The notes under the pieces: model-generated
What the model was told of the DNA's origin: nothing
The model's input: only the letters and a program-made list of their open reading frames with translations
Database searches by the model: none
Position numbers and translations under genes: made by a program
Shown: positions 35,696 through 47,509 of the stretch, one piece after another
Numbering within the stretch: the stretch's first letter is position 1
How the letters are laid out: each line of letters starts with the position of its first letter
From: Pseudarthrobacter sp. fls2-241-R2A-127
GTDB lineage: Bacteria; Actinomycetota; Actinomycetes; Actinomycetales; Micrococcaceae
Length of the DNA: 64,000 nucleotides
Assembly (NCBI RefSeq): GCF_030209355.1
Contig: NZ_JARVSF010000008.1
Span: 124,001 to 188,000, forward strand
Reading direction: 5' to 3'

Positions 35696-37023
35696 CTCAA
35701 CTGCTCCTGGTCGCGGTGGCACTGGTCTTCCTTGTCGTCGCGGCCGTGCTGACAGCAGCCGAGGCCGCTTTCAGTTTCCTTCCCCGGCACGACGCCGAAG
35801 CGGCACTGCACAGGAGTCGCGGGACTGCCATGCGGCGTATCCTCGCGGAGCCGGTGGCCCACACCCGGGCCCTCCGGTTTTGGCGTGTCTGGTTCGAGAT
35901 GGCCTCCGCAGTGGCCGTCGCCGTCCTGGTGGCAAGTCTCCTGGAAAACGTGTGGCTGGCCGGCCTCGTGGCAACCGGCATCATGGCAATTCTCGGGTTC
36001 GTGATAGTCGGTGTCTCGCCCCGCCAGCTCGGCAGGCTGCACTCCACAACCGTGGTGCGGTTTACGGCGCCCATGGTCCGGCTCCTCACCAGTGTGCTGG
36101 GCCCCATTCCTGGATGGCTCGTGGCGGTGGGAAGTGCCGCTGCCCCCGGAGCGCCGGGCGGAGACGACGCCTTCTTCAGTGAGCAGGAATTCCGTGAGCT
36201 GTTGGACCGGGCCAGTGAATCAGACATGATCGAAGACACCGAGGCTGAGATGATCCAGTCGGTCTTCGACTTCGGCGACACCCTGGTGCGGGCGGTGATG
36301 GTGCCCCGGACCGACATTGTCAGCATCGACGCCGGCTCCAGCCTTCACCAGGCGATGTCACTGTTCCTCCGCTCCGGGTACTCACGCATCCCGGTGATCA
36401 GCGAAAACACCGACCACATCCTGGGCATTATCTACCTCAAGGACGTTGCAGCGGTCATTCACGAGCTGGAAGCCGGCCAGGCGCCGCCCGTGGTTGAGGC
36501 GTTGGCCCGCGAAGTGCGTTATGTGCCGGAGTCCAAACCCGTCAGTGACCTCCTGCGCGAACTCCAGAAGGAATCCACGCACGTGGCGATCGTGATCGAC
36601 GAGTATGGCGGTACCGCCGGGCTGGTCACGCTGGAGGACCTGATCGAGGAAATCGTGGGCGAGATCGTGGACGAATACGACACCGAAAGTGCTGAGGCGG
36701 TGGCGCTGGACGATGGCTCCTACCGCGTGAGCGCCAGGATGGGCATCGACGATCTCGGCGAACTTTTCGACCTGGAGCTCGACGACGACGAGGTGGACAC
36801 AGTCGGTGGCTTGCTGGCCAAGGCACTTGGCAGGGTCCCGATCGTTGGCAGCAGCGTGGAAGTGCAGGGTGTGTCCCTGCGCGCCGAGCGGCTCGAAGGC
36901 CGCCGCAACAGGGTCAGCCACATCATTGCGGCGCCCGTACCAAGAGTAGAGACTGACTTTGAAGGCCTCCTGGAGGAGGCCGAATCAACCCAGCAGGGAG
37001 TTCCACGTGAGCAAGAAAAATAA
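35692..37023 (+). CDS. CNNM/CorC-type membrane protein with CBS domains (hemolysin family)
   Basis: 443 residues. An N-terminal CNNM transmembrane domain (DUF21, residues ~1-165) is followed by a pair of CBS domains ([61 protein letters not shown]) and a C-terminal CorC_HlyC domain ([16 protein letters not shown]). Members are linked to magnesium or cobalt export; the 'hemolysin' name is historical. GTG at 35692 overlaps the ybeY stop. Its last 17 bases overlap the start of era. Confidence 0.92.
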   Translation: MTQLLLVAVALVFLVVAAVLTAAEAAFSFLPRHDAEAALHRSRGTAMRRILAEPVAHTRALRFWRVWFEMASAVAVAVLVASLLENVWLAGLVATGIMAILGFVIVGVSPRQLGRLHSTTVVRFTAPMVRLLTSVLGPIPGWLVAVGSAAAPGAPGGDDAFFSEQEFRELLDRASESDMIEDTEAEMIQSVFDFGDTLVRAVMVPRTDIVSIDAGSSLHQAMSLFLRSGYSRIPVISENTDHILGIIYLKDVAAVIHELEAGQAPPVVEALAREVRYVPESKPVSDLLRELQKESTHVAIVIDEYGGTAGLVTLEDLIEEIVGEIVDEYDTESAEAVALDDGSYRVSARMGIDDLGELFDLELDDDEVDTVGGLLAKALGRVPIVGSSVEVQGVSLRAERLEGRRNRVSHIIAAPVPRVETDFEGLLEEAESTQQGVPREQEK

Positions 37024-37966
37024 GGATGCGGTGCCGGACGATTTCGGTGGCTTCCGCGCAGGGTTTTCGGTCCTCGTTGGCAGGCCGAACGCCGGCAAGT
37101 CCACACTGACCAACGCACTGGTGGGCAAAAAGGTGGCCATCACGTCGGCCAAGCCGCAGACAACACGGCACACCATCCGGGGCATCGTGCACCGTGAGGA
37201 CGCCCAGCTGATCCTTGTGGACACCCCGGGACTGCACCGGCCCCGCACCTTGCTGGGCAAACGCCTCAACGACCTCGTCGCCGATACCCTGTCCGAAGTC
37301 GACGCCATCGGATTCTGCCTGCCGGCCAACGAGAAAATCGGCCCCGGTGACAGGTTCATCGCCGCACAGCTTGCAGCCGTCGGGCGTAAACCCGTCATCG
37401 CGATCGTCACCAAGGCTGACCTGGTGGACAACCAGGCACTGACCGAGCAACTGCTCGCTGTAGCGGCCCTTGGCCGCGAGGTGATGGGGGAGGACGGCTG
37501 GAAGGACATCGTGCCGGTCTCGGCCGCCGACGGATTCCAGGTGGAAACAGTTGCCGACGTGCTGATCGGCCACATGCCGCCGTCGCCTCCGCTGTACCCG
37601 GACGGCGAGCTCACGGACGAACCCGAGGCCGTTATGGTGGCCGAACTGATCCGCGAGGCTGCCCTGGAAGGCGTCCGGGACGAGCTTCCCCACTCCCTGG
37701 CTGTCGTGGTCGAAGAGATCGTTCCCCGGGAAGACCGTCCCGATGACAATCCGTTGCTGGACGTCCGGGTCAACCTTTATGTCGAACGGCCCTCCCAGAA
37801 GGCCATCATTATCGGCAAAGGCGGCAGCCGCCTGCGCGAAGTGGGCACCAATGCGCGCAAGGGCATCGAAGCGCTCCTGGGCACCCGCATCTACCTGGAC
37901 CTCCACGTCAAGGTAGCCAAGGACTGGCAGCGCGACCCGAAGCAGCTGGTCAAACTGGGTTTCTGA
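37007..37966 (+). CDS. era: GTPase Era
   Basis: An essential GTPase that binds 16S rRNA near its 3' end and helps assemble the 30S subunit. 319 residues. G1 is GRPNAGKST, G3 DTPGLH, G4 TKAD; the C-terminal KH domain has IIIGKGGSRLREVG and a HVKVAKDWQRD end. The start GTG at 37007 has AGGGAG upstream and is chosen over an upstream frame extension that lies inside the CNNM gene. It closes the phoH-ybeY-CNNM-era cluster, all linked to rRNA processing. Confidence 0.97.
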   Translation: MSKKNKDAVPDDFGGFRAGFSVLVGRPNAGKSTLTNALVGKKVAITSAKPQTTRHTIRGIVHREDAQLILVDTPGLHRPRTLLGKRLNDLVADTLSEVDAIGFCLPANEKIGPGDRFIAAQLAAVGRKPVIAIVTKADLVDNQALTEQLLAVAALGREVMGEDGWKDIVPVSAADGFQVETVADVLIGHMPPSPPLYPDGELTDEPEAVMVAELIREAALEGVRDELPHSLAVVVEEIVPREDRPDDNPLLDVRVNLYVERPSQKAIIIGKGGSRLREVGTNARKGIEALLGTRIYLDLHVKVAKDWQRDPKQLVKLGF

Positions 37967-38063
37967 CCCGCCAACACGGGGCCCAACGGCGCGGTCCCGC
38001 CACATCTCCAGACTGGACCACTAAAAATGGACCGGATTTTGTATTAAGAGGAAGGTTCACCAC

Positions 38064-39650
38064 GTGGATCGAGGCCGCGACAAACGCGACGACGAGGCTG
38101 ACCTCTCAGCCGGACCGGGACCGGTATCCCGGCACGCGGAGGGGGGTGCCACGGGGGCGGGCCGCCACCTGGGGCCGGTCCGCGCCATGCCGTTGTGGCT
38201 GAAGATCCTCACCGGTGTGGTGGCTGCCGTCCTGGTGGGCGGGATCGCTTTTGCCGGCTTCTGGTTCTTCCGGCTGCAGGGCAACATTTCGAAGGCACCG
38301 TTGAACGCCGGCGGCGGCACCACCGAATCGCCCGTCAATGATGCTACGAGCCGGATGCAGATCCTGATCCTCGGTTCGGACACCCGTGACGGAAAGAACT
38401 CCCAGTACGGGACCGCCGACGATTCCACCGGCTACGGCAAATCGGACGTGATGATGCTGATGGACATCTCCGAGGACAACAAGCGCGTTAACGTCATCAG
38501 CTTTCCACGCGACCTCCTGGTGGACATCCCGCAGTGCACCGACCAGAAGACCAACAAGGTCTATCCGGCCCGCAGCGGCGTGATGATCAATGAGGTCATG
38601 GGCGAGGCCGGCATCGGATGCGCCGTGGATACGGTAAACAAGCTGACCGGCATGCAGGTGGACCACTTCATGATGGCCGATTTCAACGCCGTCAAGGAAC
38701 TCTCCAACGCCGTCGGCGGCGTGGAAGTTTGCATCAGCGACGCGGTCTTCGACCCCGACTCCGGGCTTCGGCTGCCCGCCGGCACGTCCACTGTCCAGGG
38801 CGAAATGGCACTTTCCTACCTTCGGACCCGCCACGCATTCGCCGACGGAGGCGATCTGGGCCGGATCAAGGCCCAGCAAGGTTTCCTGTCGTCGCTGACC
38901 CGCAAGATCAAGGACGACGGGACGTTGTCCGATCCCGCCAAGATGCTCAAGATCGCCGACGTCGTCACCCAAAACCTGACCGTGGACGATGGGCTTGCCT
39001 CCGTCCCGGCCCTCCTCACCATCGGCAACCGGCTAAAGAACATCGATATCGGCAAGGTTGCATTCGTGGCCGTGCCTACCACACCTGCACCCACCGACCC
39101 CAACCGCCTCGTGATCGCCGAACCTGCGGGCGCCCAGCTGTTCTCAGCCCTCCGGAAGAACATCGACCTGACCGATCCGACGGCCCCCACCACCACCGCT
39201 CCGGCACCTGGCGGGTCCGCGTCGCCATCGCCCTCGCCGACCCAGACGGCGGTGCCGGTACCGCCCTACAACAAGGCGATCCAGCCCGTCACGGTGGCCA
39301 ACGGCAGTGGCGTCCCCGGCCGCGCGCAGGAACTTGTCCAGGCGCTGGTGAACGGCGGCTTCGCCGCAACATCACAGTTCCAGGCCCAGCCGGTGGCAAA
39401 GACTGCCGTGTACTACGGCCCGAATTTCGCCGATGTGGCCACCGACGTCGCCACCCTGCTGGGAATTCCCGTCGAACAGATGATTCCGCTGGCGACAATC
39501 CAGGGCGTACAGGTGTACGTGGGCAGCGATTTCACCACCGGCACCGCGATGGGTTCCGGCGCGCCGGCCCTGCCGTCGGACATCGTCAACCAGACCGCGG
39601 GGGACAAGGTCTGCCAGCAGGCAAATCCTGAGCTGATCGTCCGGCAGTAG
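38064..39650 (+). CDS. LytR-CpsA-Psr family cell-wall ligase with LytR_C domain
   Basis: A 528-residue membrane-anchored phosphotransferase of the LCP family that attaches wall polymers (teichoic-acid-like polymers or arabinogalactan) to peptidoglycan. A cytosolic tail is followed by one membrane segment near residues 36-62 (LKILTGVVAAVLVGGIAFAGFWFF). The LCP domain (residues ~95-270) has ILILGSDTRDG, SDVMMLM, ISFPRDLLVDIP and YLRTRHAFADGGDLGR, the conserved Asp/Arg set for pyrophosphate binding. A Pro/Thr linker leads to the LytR_C domain (VTVANGSGVPGRAQELVQ). GTG start at 38064 with GAGGAAGG. Confidence 0.93.
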   Translation: MDRGRDKRDDEADLSAGPGPVSRHAEGGATGAGRHLGPVRAMPLWLKILTGVVAAVLVGGIAFAGFWFFRLQGNISKAPLNAGGGTTESPVNDATSRMQILILGSDTRDGKNSQYGTADDSTGYGKSDVMMLMDISEDNKRVNVISFPRDLLVDIPQCTDQKTNKVYPARSGVMINEVMGEAGIGCAVDTVNKLTGMQVDHFMMADFNAVKELSNAVGGVEVCISDAVFDPDSGLRLPAGTSTVQGEMALSYLRTRHAFADGGDLGRIKAQQGFLSSLTRKIKDDGTLSDPAKMLKIADVVTQNLTVDDGLASVPALLTIGNRLKNIDIGKVAFVAVPTTPAPTDPNRLVIAEPAGAQLFSALRKNIDLTDPTAPTTTAPAPGGSASPSPSPTQTAVPVPPYNKAIQPVTVANGSGVPGRAQELVQALVNGGFAATSQFQAQPVAKTAVYYGPNFADVATDVATLLGIPVEQMIPLATIQGVQVYVGSDFTTGTAMGSGAPALPSDIVNQTAGDKVCQQANPELIVRQ

Positions 39651-39667
39651 CAGGCAGGACCCTGTCC

Positions 39668-39689
39668 GTTGCGGGCCATGGCCCGCAAC
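39668..39689. terminator. Perfect palindrome after the LCP gene
   Basis: A 22-bp perfect palindrome (GTTGCGGGCCAT and its complement). It is the first of two tandem perfect palindromes in the 102 bases between the convergent LCP and M13 peptidase genes. Confidence 0.65.
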
Positions 39690-39692
39690 AAA

Positions 39693-39728
39693 ACAGCAGG
39701 CCCCGCCGGTACCGGCGGGGCCTGCTGT
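39693..39728. terminator. Second perfect palindrome, bidirectional terminator
   Basis: A 36-bp perfect palindrome built on ACAGCAGGCCCCGCCGGT and its complement. Reading out of the M13 peptidase gene, the stem is followed by TTTTGTTG, so it should end that transcript; for the LCP gene no T-run follows. Confidence 0.8.
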
Positions 39729-39752
39729 CTGCCTGGACCTGCGGCGTGGCCG

Positions 39753-41705
39753 CTACCAGATGCTGACGCGTTCGGCGGCGGGCATCCACATCCCGTCATC
39801 CTCGGTCACGTCGAACGCCTCGTGGAACGAATCCAGGTTCCTGGCGATCGCGTTGGTGCGGAATTCGTTGGGGGAGTGCGGATCCGTGGCCAGGCGGCGG
39901 ATGGCTTCCTCCTGGCGGATGACCTGGCGCCATCCGGCGGCCCAGGAGGCGAAGAAGCGTTGCTGCCCGGTGAGGCCGTCCAGGACGTCCGGTTCTTTGC
40001 CGTCCAGGCTGATCAGGTAGGCCTTGTAGGCGATGGTGAGCCCGGCCAGGTCGCCGATGTTCTCGCCCAGGGTGAGCCTGCCGTTCACGTGGTGGCCCGG
40101 TGCCGCGGTGGGGGAGAGGGCGTCGTACTGTGCCACGAGTCGGGCCGTCAGCGCCTCGAAGGCCTGGCGGTCCTCGTCCGTCCACCAGTTGCGGAGCGCC
40201 CCGCCGCCGTCGAACTGCGAGCCCTGGTCATCGAAACCGTGGCCAATCTCGTGCCCGATCACCGCACCAATGCCGCCGTAGTTGACGGCGTCGTCGGCAT
40301 CGGCCGTGAAGAACGGCGGCTGCAGGATGGCCGCCGGGAACACGATCTCGTTCATCATGGGGTGGTAGTAGGCGTTGACCGTTTGCGGCGTCATCAGCCA
40401 CTTGTTGCGGTCTACCGGTTTGCCCACCTCATCAAGGTGCCGGTCCACGTCGGCGTTGTGGGCGCGTTCCACGTTGCCCAGCAGGTCATCCGGCCTGATC
40501 TCGACCGCGGAGTAGTCGATCCACTCGTCCGGGAAGCCGATTTTGGCACGGAAGGCAGCAAGCTTGCGGAGCGCCTCCGCTTTGGTGTCCTCACCCATCC
40601 AGGCAACGTCGGTGATGCTCCGGCGGTAGGCCTCTGTCAGGTTCGCCACCAGGGTCTGCATCCGCGCCTTGTGCGTTTCGGGGAAGTGCCGCGCCACGTA
40701 AATCTGGCCTACTGCCTCACCCAGTCCGGATTCGACGACGGCCACGCCCCGCTTCCAGCGGTCCTTGTTCCGCGGTGTGCCGCTGAGCGTGGTCCCGTAA
40801 AACGCGAAATTGGCGTCCACGAACGGCGAGGACAGGTACGGCGCGGCGGCGCTGACGACGCGCAACGCCAGCCACTCCTGCCATGTTGACAGCGGCACCT
40901 CGTCCAGGAGCGCCGTGGCCCCCAAAAAGAAATCAGGTGTGCTAACCACGATTTCGGCACGTTTGGCCGGCTCAATGCCCGCTGCCTCGAACCAGGTGCC
41001 CAGGAGCGGGAAGAGCGCTGTGGCCTCCTCCGCCGTCTTCAGGTTGTACGTCTTTTGCGGATCGCGCAGGGTGACGTTGTCCCAGTGGTGCGCTGCGAGT
41101 TTCGTTTCCAGGTGGACCACCCGGGCAGCGGCACCGTCCGGATCAGCCACTCCGGCGAGGTCGAACATCTTCTCCACGTGTCCCGTGTATGCCGCAACGA
41201 TCGGGGCGAACTTCTCTTCGCGGTAGTAGGACTCGTCGGGCAGGCCCAGGCCGCCCTGGCCGGTGTAGAGCAGTACCCGGTCGGGGTTTCCCGCATCCGG
41301 TGCAGGGTAGATGTAGAAGAGGCCGCCCACATCCGCGCGGAAGAGCCGGCCCGCCAGGGAAATGAGCTCTTCGGCTGATCCGGTGGCGAAGACATCGGCC
41401 AGCCGGGCCCGGATGGGTTCCATGCCCTTGCCCTCGACTGTTGCCTCGTCCATGAAGCTGTTGTAGAGATCGCCGATCTTCCGCTCGATCCCGGTGGCAT
41501 CCGCGCCCTTGGCCGCCGCTTCCTCGATGATGTCCCGGACGGCGATCTCGGACCCGTCACGGAGGGCGGTGAACGTACCTTCCAGGGGGCGGTCGTCGGG
41601 AATCTCGGTGGCTTTCAGCCAGGCGCCGTTCACATGTTGGTAAAGGTCGTCCTGAGGCCGGACTGTGTGATCAATGGTGGACAGATCGATCCCCGAAATG
41701 GGCAC
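39753..41705 (-). CDS. pepO: M13 family zinc metallopeptidase (PepO/neprilysin-like)
   Basis: A 650-residue peptidase of the neprilysin family. The zinc motif is HEIGHGFDDQG (residues ~484), the third ligand is in GENIGDLAGL, and NAYYHPMMNEIVFPAAILQPPFF is the conserved substrate-site strand. The C-terminal CxxW motif is replaced by a MWMPAAERVSIW end. There is no signal peptide, so it is cytosolic and probably trims oligopeptides. GTG at 41705 has a strong AAAAAGGAG box; the frame runs 89 codons upstream over the leuA leader region, which is rejected. It diverges from leuA. Confidence 0.93.
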   Translation of the reverse strand: MPISGIDLSTIDHTVRPQDDLYQHVNGAWLKATEIPDDRPLEGTFTALRDGSEIAVRDIIEEAAAKGADATGIERKIGDLYNSFMDEATVEGKGMEPIRARLADVFATGSAEELISLAGRLFRADVGGLFYIYPAPDAGNPDRVLLYTGQGGLGLPDESYYREEKFAPIVAAYTGHVEKMFDLAGVADPDGAAARVVHLETKLAAHHWDNVTLRDPQKTYNLKTAEEATALFPLLGTWFEAAGIEPAKRAEIVVSTPDFFLGATALLDEVPLSTWQEWLALRVVSAAAPYLSSPFVDANFAFYGTTLSGTPRNKDRWKRGVAVVESGLGEAVGQIYVARHFPETHKARMQTLVANLTEAYRRSITDVAWMGEDTKAEALRKLAAFRAKIGFPDEWIDYSAVEIRPDDLLGNVERAHNADVDRHLDEVGKPVDRNKWLMTPQTVNAYYHPMMNEIVFPAAILQPPFFTADADDAVNYGGIGAVIGHEIGHGFDDQGSQFDGGGALRNWWTDEDRQAFEALTARLVAQYDALSPTAAPGHHVNGRLTLGENIGDLAGLTIAYKAYLISLDGKEPDVLDGLTGQQRFFASWAAGWRQVIRQEEAIRRLATDPHSPNEFRTNAIARNLDSFHEAFDVTEDDGMWMPAAERVSIW

Positions 41706-41807
41706 TGCAACTCCTTTTTGCTGCGACGCCGCTGCCGGGCGAACACGGAGGCGTCTGCATGCTGGACTTATCGGACGGTAGTGCCCTTTCATCTTACGCA
41801 CCCGTGT

Positions 41808-41813
41808 TACGCT
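41808..41813 (+). promoter_or_regulatory. -10 element of the leuA leader transcript
   Basis: TACGCT, six bases, then the GTG of the leader peptide. This is the same arrangement as at the leuS leader, so the transcript probably starts at the GTG. Confidence 0.5.
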
Positions 41814-41819
41814 CAAAGT

Positions 41820-41876
41820 GTGCGTGCAGAGTTCCTTCTCCTTAGCTGCCGCGGCGAGGCCACAGACGCTATCTAG
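41820..41876 (+). CDS. Leucine-rich leader peptide of leuA
   Basis: An 18-residue frame, MRAEFLLLSCRGEATDAI, from GTG at 41820 to TAG at 41874. Three consecutive leucine codons (CTT CTC CTT) sit at positions 6-8. It has no Shine-Dalgarno sequence but follows a -10 element by six bases. It begins 138 bases before leuA. The coding bases just after the Leu codons (41849-41859) are also the left arm of a hairpin, so ribosome position on the Leu codons can decide folding. It shares MRA and LLLS with the leuS leader. Confidence 0.8.
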   Translation: MRAEFLLLSCRGEATDAI

Positions 41877-41909
41877 CGCACGGCCCACCCTCGCTGCGGA
41901 GTTTGTGTT
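41849..41909 (+). promoter_or_regulatory. Attenuator stem upstream of leuA
   Basis: CCGCGGCGAGG (41849-41859) pairs along all 11 bases, with one G-U pair, with CCTCGCTGCGG (41889-41899), and AGTTTGTGTTG follows. The left arm is inside the leader peptide gene right after the Leu codons. A ribosome stalled there would cover it. An inner GCTA-TC-TAGC stem spans the leader stop. From memory, published work on Actinobacteria describes a pseudoknot called the LEU element upstream of leuA; this may be the same structure. Confidence 0.65.
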
Positions 41910-41930
41910 GCCCGGCCACCCTTTCACTGA

Positions 41931-43697
<1,767 letters not shown>

Positions 43698-43705
43698 TCC
43701 GGGAC

Positions 43706-43739
43706 GGTGGTGCCGCCGGTTTGCTCCGGCGGCACCACC
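43706..43739 (+). terminator. Terminator after leuA
   Basis: A perfect 14-bp stem (GGTGGTGCCGCCGG and complement) with a TTTGCT loop, 8 bases after the leuA stop. Confidence 0.85.
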
Positions 43740-43782
43740 GGGTCCTGCCGGCTGCTGCCCCCGCAGGATGGGAAGATAGAGC

Positions 43783-44535
43783 GTGGTTCAACAGTCTTTT
43801 GCCTCCCGGGCATACCGGGACGACGCCGTGGTGCTCCGTACCCACAAGCTGGGCGAGGCGGACAGGATTATCACCCTCCTGACCAAGCACCACGGCCAGG
43901 TTCGCGCCGTCGCCAAGGGGGTCCGGCGCCCCAGCAGCCGTTTCGGCGCCCGGCTTGAACCTTTCATGGTGGCGGACCTCCAGCTGGTCTCGGGCCGCAC
44001 GTTGGACATTGTCACGCAGGCTGTTGCCAAGGGTGCGTACGGCGGGAGCATCGCCGCCGACTATGGCAGGTACACCGTCGCCGCGGCCATGACCGAGACG
44101 GCGGAAAAGCTTACCGACGTGGACGGTGATGCCGGAACCGCGCAGTACAACCTGCTGGTGGGGGCCCTTGCGTCCCTGAGCCGCGACGAACATGCCGCCG
44201 GCCTGATCCTGGATTCCTACCTGCTGCGCGCCCTTGCCACCGGCGGTTGGGCTCCGAGCTTCACCGACTGTGCCCGGTGCGGCATGCCCGGTCCGCACAC
44301 CGCGTTTTCCGCACCGCTGGGCGGCATGGTCTGCCCCCAGTGCCGCCCGCCAGGGTCTCCCGCACCCGCGCCCGAGACCGTGGTCCTGCTCGCTGCGTTA
44401 CTGACAGGCGAGTGGACGACGGCGGACGCTTCCCTGTCCCAGCACCGCAAGGAAGCTGCGGGCTTGGTCGCGGCATACCTGCAATGGCACCTGGAACGAG
44501 TATTGAAGTCCCTCAAACATGTGGAGCGTAGCTGA
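43783..44535 (+). CDS. recO: DNA repair protein RecO
   Basis: RecO helps load RecA onto gaps coated by SSB in the RecFOR pathway. 250 residues. An N-terminal OB fold ([49 protein letters not shown]) precedes a helical domain with a zinc cluster (CARCGM, then VCPQC). GTG start at 43783 (GGGAAG box about 10 bases upstream). The gap to uppS is two bases, so they form an operon, a common actinobacterial pair. Confidence 0.95.
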   Translation: MVQQSFASRAYRDDAVVLRTHKLGEADRIITLLTKHHGQVRAVAKGVRRPSSRFGARLEPFMVADLQLVSGRTLDIVTQAVAKGAYGGSIAADYGRYTVAAAMTETAEKLTDVDGDAGTAQYNLLVGALASLSRDEHAAGLILDSYLLRALATGGWAPSFTDCARCGMPGPHTAFSAPLGGMVCPQCRPPGSPAPAPETVVLLAALLTGEWTTADASLSQHRKEAAGLVAAYLQWHLERVLKSLKHVERS

Positions 44536-44537
44536 CA

Positions 44538-45392
44538 GTGGCCCTGGGAAAAAAGAACAACGCAGCCCGCAGGCGCACCCATCCCGTGGTGGCGCCCTAC
44601 CCGCACCCCTCCGGCGCGGTGGCGCCGGCCATCCCGGCGGAATTCATTCCCCGCCACGTGGCCATCGTCATGGATGGCAACGGCCGCTGGGCCAACCAGC
44701 GGGGCCTGCCCCGGGTCGAGGGTCACAAGGCGGGGGAGCCGGCCCTGCTTGATGTGATGGCCGGTGCCATCGAGCTGGGGATTGAATACGTCAGCGTGTA
44801 CGCGTTCTCCACCGAGAATTGGCGCCGTTCGCCGGAGGAAGTCCGCTTCCTGATGGGATTTAACAAGGACGTGCTTCGACGGCAGCGGAACCAGTTGGAT
44901 GACTGGGGAATCAGGATCCGGTGGGCGGGACGGAGGCCACGGCTGTGGGGCTCCGTGATTCGGGAACTGGAGGAGGCCGAGGAATTCACAGCCGGCAACT
45001 CGACATGTAATTTGACCATGTGTGTTAATTACGGCGGCCGCGCCGAGATTACTGATGCCGTGTCCGCCATCGCCGCCGAGGTCGCGGCCGGCAAGCTGAA
45101 ACCGGGCGCCATCACCGAACGGACTATCCAGAAGTACCTTGACGAACCGGACCTCCCGGACGTGGACCTCTTCCTCCGCAGTTCGGGGGAGCAGCGGCTG
45201 TCCAACTTCCTGCTGTGGCAGTCAGCCTACGCGGAGTTCGTTTTCATGGACACGCTGTGGCCTGACGTGGACAGGCGGACGCTCTGGGCCGCCGTCGAGG
45301 AATATGCGAGCCGGGACCGCCGCTATGGCGGGGCCGTGGATGCGGCGGCCGCCGCACCGGCTGATTCAACCGCGGAGCAGGCTCACCCGTAG
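44538..45392 (+). CDS. uppS: Cis-polyprenyl diphosphate synthase (undecaprenyl/decaprenyl type)
   Basis: Makes the long-chain polyprenyl diphosphate that carries cell-wall precursors, from isopentenyl diphosphate. 284 residues. The family marks are [19 protein letters not shown] (catalytic Asp, near residue 45), [15 protein letters not shown] and, at the end, [25 protein letters not shown] 38-residue N-terminal extension is typical of actinobacterial members. GTG at 44538. It is cotranscribed with recO; its last 10 bases overlap the end of a convergent hydrolase. Confidence 0.95.
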   Translation: MALGKKNNAARRRTHPVVAPYPHPSGAVAPAIPAEFIPRHVAIVMDGNGRWANQRGLPRVEGHKAGEPALLDVMAGAIELGIEYVSVYAFSTENWRRSPEEVRFLMGFNKDVLRRQRNQLDDWGIRIRWAGRRPRLWGSVIRELEEAEEFTAGNSTCNLTMCVNYGGRAEITDAVSAIAAEVAAGKLKPGAITERTIQKYLDEPDLPDVDLFLRSSGEQRLSNFLLWQSAYAEFVFMDTLWPDVDRRTLWAAVEEYASRDRRYGGAVDAAAAAPADSTAEQAHP

Positions 45393-46342
45393 GCCCGAAG
45401 CCAGCGGGCCAGTCGTGCGTACGCATCGGTCCGGATTGCCTCGGGGGAGAGGAAGACATCGTGCAGGGCGCCGTCAATACGTTCCACGGTCACTGTGGTG
45501 CCCAGCGTCAGGGCACGGGCGCCGATGATCGAAACATCCAGGACCGCATCGGTCCGCCGCATGTCCTCGGACCAGAAAAGCCCGTTAGCGCTGCCCATGG
45601 ACAGCAGCACCAGGATCGGCACCCGGATCCCCAGGCCGCGGGCCACCCGGGCGTGGCCGGCCAGCACTGCCCGCAGCCAGCCGGCACGCACCGGGAACGC
45701 CATGCGGGGCCGGTACCGCTCATCAAGCGGCCACTCGCCGTCGGCCGCGCTGCTGATGGTGCGCCAGTAGTGGCCGCGCGGTGGGAGGCGGAGTACCGCC
45801 TGTGGCCGGAAGCGGGCCACCGGCCCAACCATTCCTGACGCTGCCCGGCGCACCAATGCGCTCCCGTGCATCTCCAGCCATGGGCTGTTGAGGATCAGCT
45901 GGGACACGGCCTCCGGGTGGCGGCTGGTCCACAAGGCCGCCACCAGACCGCCGGTGGAGTGACCCATCAAAGCCAAGGGCCCCGGCCCGGCCGCGAGGCC
46001 GATCAGGCGGCATGCTTCCTGGATTTCCGCGTCATAGGCGGCCAGGTCGGCAACGTAACCGCCAGGGAAATCCGGCCGGAGGCTCCTGCCGTGGTTGTGC
46101 ATGTCCAGCGCATAGAACCCATACCCCGCCCGCGCCCAAAAATAGGCCAGATCCGCATTGAAGAAGTAGTCGCTCCAACCGTGAAGGAACAGCACTGACC
46201 GGCGGGGGCCCTCCGGAATGCCCACGTCCTGCGCCTGCCGGAGCCGGACCAGGGTCGCCGTCCGCTCCACGCCGTCGGCCCCGGCGGCCACGAAAGAGCA
46301 GGACTCGAAGTCCCCGCCCAGGATGTCCTGCTGCCACTGCAT
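45383..46342 (-). CDS. Alpha/beta hydrolase, lysophospholipase-like
   Basis: A 319-residue serine hydrolase similar to monoacylglycerol lipase or lysophospholipase L2. The oxyanion region is [11 protein letters not shown], the nucleophile elbow GHSTGG (Ser near residue 128), and the catalytic His lies in [12 protein letters not shown] near the end. [17 protein letters not shown] is conserved in this group. No signal peptide was seen, so the product is cytosolic. A TAGCAT is six bases before the ATG, so the transcript may be leaderless. Its 3' end overlaps uppS by 10 bases. Substrate unknown. Confidence 0.87.
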   Translation of the reverse strand: MQWQQDILGGDFESCSFVAAGADGVERTATLVRLRQAQDVGIPEGPRRSVLFLHGWSDYFFNADLAYFWARAGYGFYALDMHNHGRSLRPDFPGGYVADLAAYDAEIQEACRLIGLAAGPGPLALMGHSTGGLVAALWTSRHPEAVSQLILNSPWLEMHGSALVRRAASGMVGPVARFRPQAVLRLPPRGHYWRTISSAADGEWPLDERYRPRMAFPVRAGWLRAVLAGHARVARGLGIRVPILVLLSMGSANGLFWSEDMRRTDAVLDVSIIGARALTLGTTVTVERIDGALHDVFLSPEAIRTDAYARLARWLRAYG

Positions 46343-46348
46343 TCCCTC

Positions 46349-46354
46349 ATGCTA
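46349..46354 (-). promoter_or_regulatory. -10 element of the lysophospholipase-like gene, leaderless type
   Basis: On the minus strand TAGCAT, six bases (GAGGGA), then ATG. The GAGGGA touches the start codon and is too close to act as a normal ribosome binding site. Confidence 0.45.
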
Positions 46355-46435
46355 ATCCGGCGCTGTGTGTTCGAACCCCTGCCGGGCCGCTACTCCGTTT
46401 TGGCGTGGAACGCCACCAGACGGGAAACTGGAGGC

Positions 46436-47503
46436 ATGCGCGTTTATCCCACTTTCTTCAAGCTGGCCTTTTCATGGATGGACGCCGAGCGCGCCCACAA
46501 GATCGGATTCAAGGGCATCCGGCTCGCGCATGCCACCGGCGCGGGGAAGGTCCTTCAGAAGCTGACCGCTCCGGCGCCGGCGCTGCGGACCACCGCCTTT
46601 GGCGTCACTTTTCCTTCGCCGTTCGGTTTGGCTGCGGGCTTCGACAAGGAAGGGCTTGGCATCGAGGCCCTCAGCGAGCTTGGATTCGGCCACGTGGAGG
46701 TGGGCACCATCACCGGCCAAGCGCAGCCCGGCAACGAGAAGCCCCGGCTCTTCCGCCTCGTCCAGGACAGGGCTGTAATCAACCGGATGGGATTCAACAA
46801 CGACGGCGCCCCCGCCGTTGCACCACGGCTCAAGGCAGCCCGCGCAGCGCTTCAGCGCCGGTACCCCGAAGTTCGGCCGGTCATCGGCGTCAACATCGGC
46901 AAGACCAAGGTGGTGGAGCTCGCCGATGCCGTGGACGACTACCTGATCAGCGCCCGCACGTTGGCTCCTGCCGCCGACTACCTGGTGGTAAACGTCAGTT
47001 CCCCCAATACTCCGGGGTTGCGGCTGCTCCAGGATGTGGAAACGCTCCGCCCGCTCCTGGCAGCGGTGGGGCAGGAAGCCGACCGGGCCGCCGGACGGCA
47101 CGTCCCGCTGCTGGTGAAGATCGCCCCGGACCTTAGCGATGAAGACATCGACGCCGTTGCCCGGCTGGCACTGGACCTGAAGCTGGACGGCATCATCGCC
47201 ACCAATACAACCATCGCCAGGACAGGACTCTCCTCGGCCGCCGGGGACGTGGAAAAGTGCGGAGCCGGCGGACTGTCCGGGGCTCCCCTGAAGCAGCGCT
47301 CACTGGACGTCTTGAAGCGGCTCAAAGCCGCCACAGGTGACGCGCTGGCCCTGGTTTCAGTCGGTGGCGTGGAGTCCGCCAAGGACGTACAGGACAGGCT
47401 CGACGCCGGAGCCACCCTGGTGCAGGGCTACACCGCGTTCCTGTATGAAGGACCGTTCTGGGCGGCACGGATCAACAGGCAGCTGGCGAAGAACCGCCGC
47501 TGA
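46436..47503 (+). CDS. pyrD: Quinone-dependent dihydroorotate dehydrogenase (class 2)
   Basis: PyrD oxidises dihydroorotate to orotate in pyrimidine synthesis and hands electrons to the quinone pool. 355 residues. The N-terminal helices ([26 protein letters not shown]) form the membrane and quinone entry. FMN-site marks are [16 protein letters not shown] and [20 protein letters not shown]; the catalytic base is Ser in [14 protein letters not shown], which marks class 2. ATG at 46436 follows a close GGAGG; the frame open upstream lies in the divergent promoter region. A very strong terminator follows. Confidence 0.96.
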   Translation: MRVYPTFFKLAFSWMDAERAHKIGFKGIRLAHATGAGKVLQKLTAPAPALRTTAFGVTFPSPFGLAAGFDKEGLGIEALSELGFGHVEVGTITGQAQPGNEKPRLFRLVQDRAVINRMGFNNDGAPAVAPRLKAARAALQRRYPEVRPVIGVNIGKTKVVELADAVDDYLISARTLAPAADYLVVNVSSPNTPGLRLLQDVETLRPLLAAVGQEADRAAGRHVPLLVKIAPDLSDEDIDAVARLALDLKLDGIIATNTTIARTGLSSAAGDVEKCGAGGLSGAPLKQRSLDVLKRLKAATGDALALVSVGGVESAKDVQDRLDAGATLVQGYTAFLYEGPFWAARINRQLAKNRR

Positions 47504-47509
47504 CCACCC

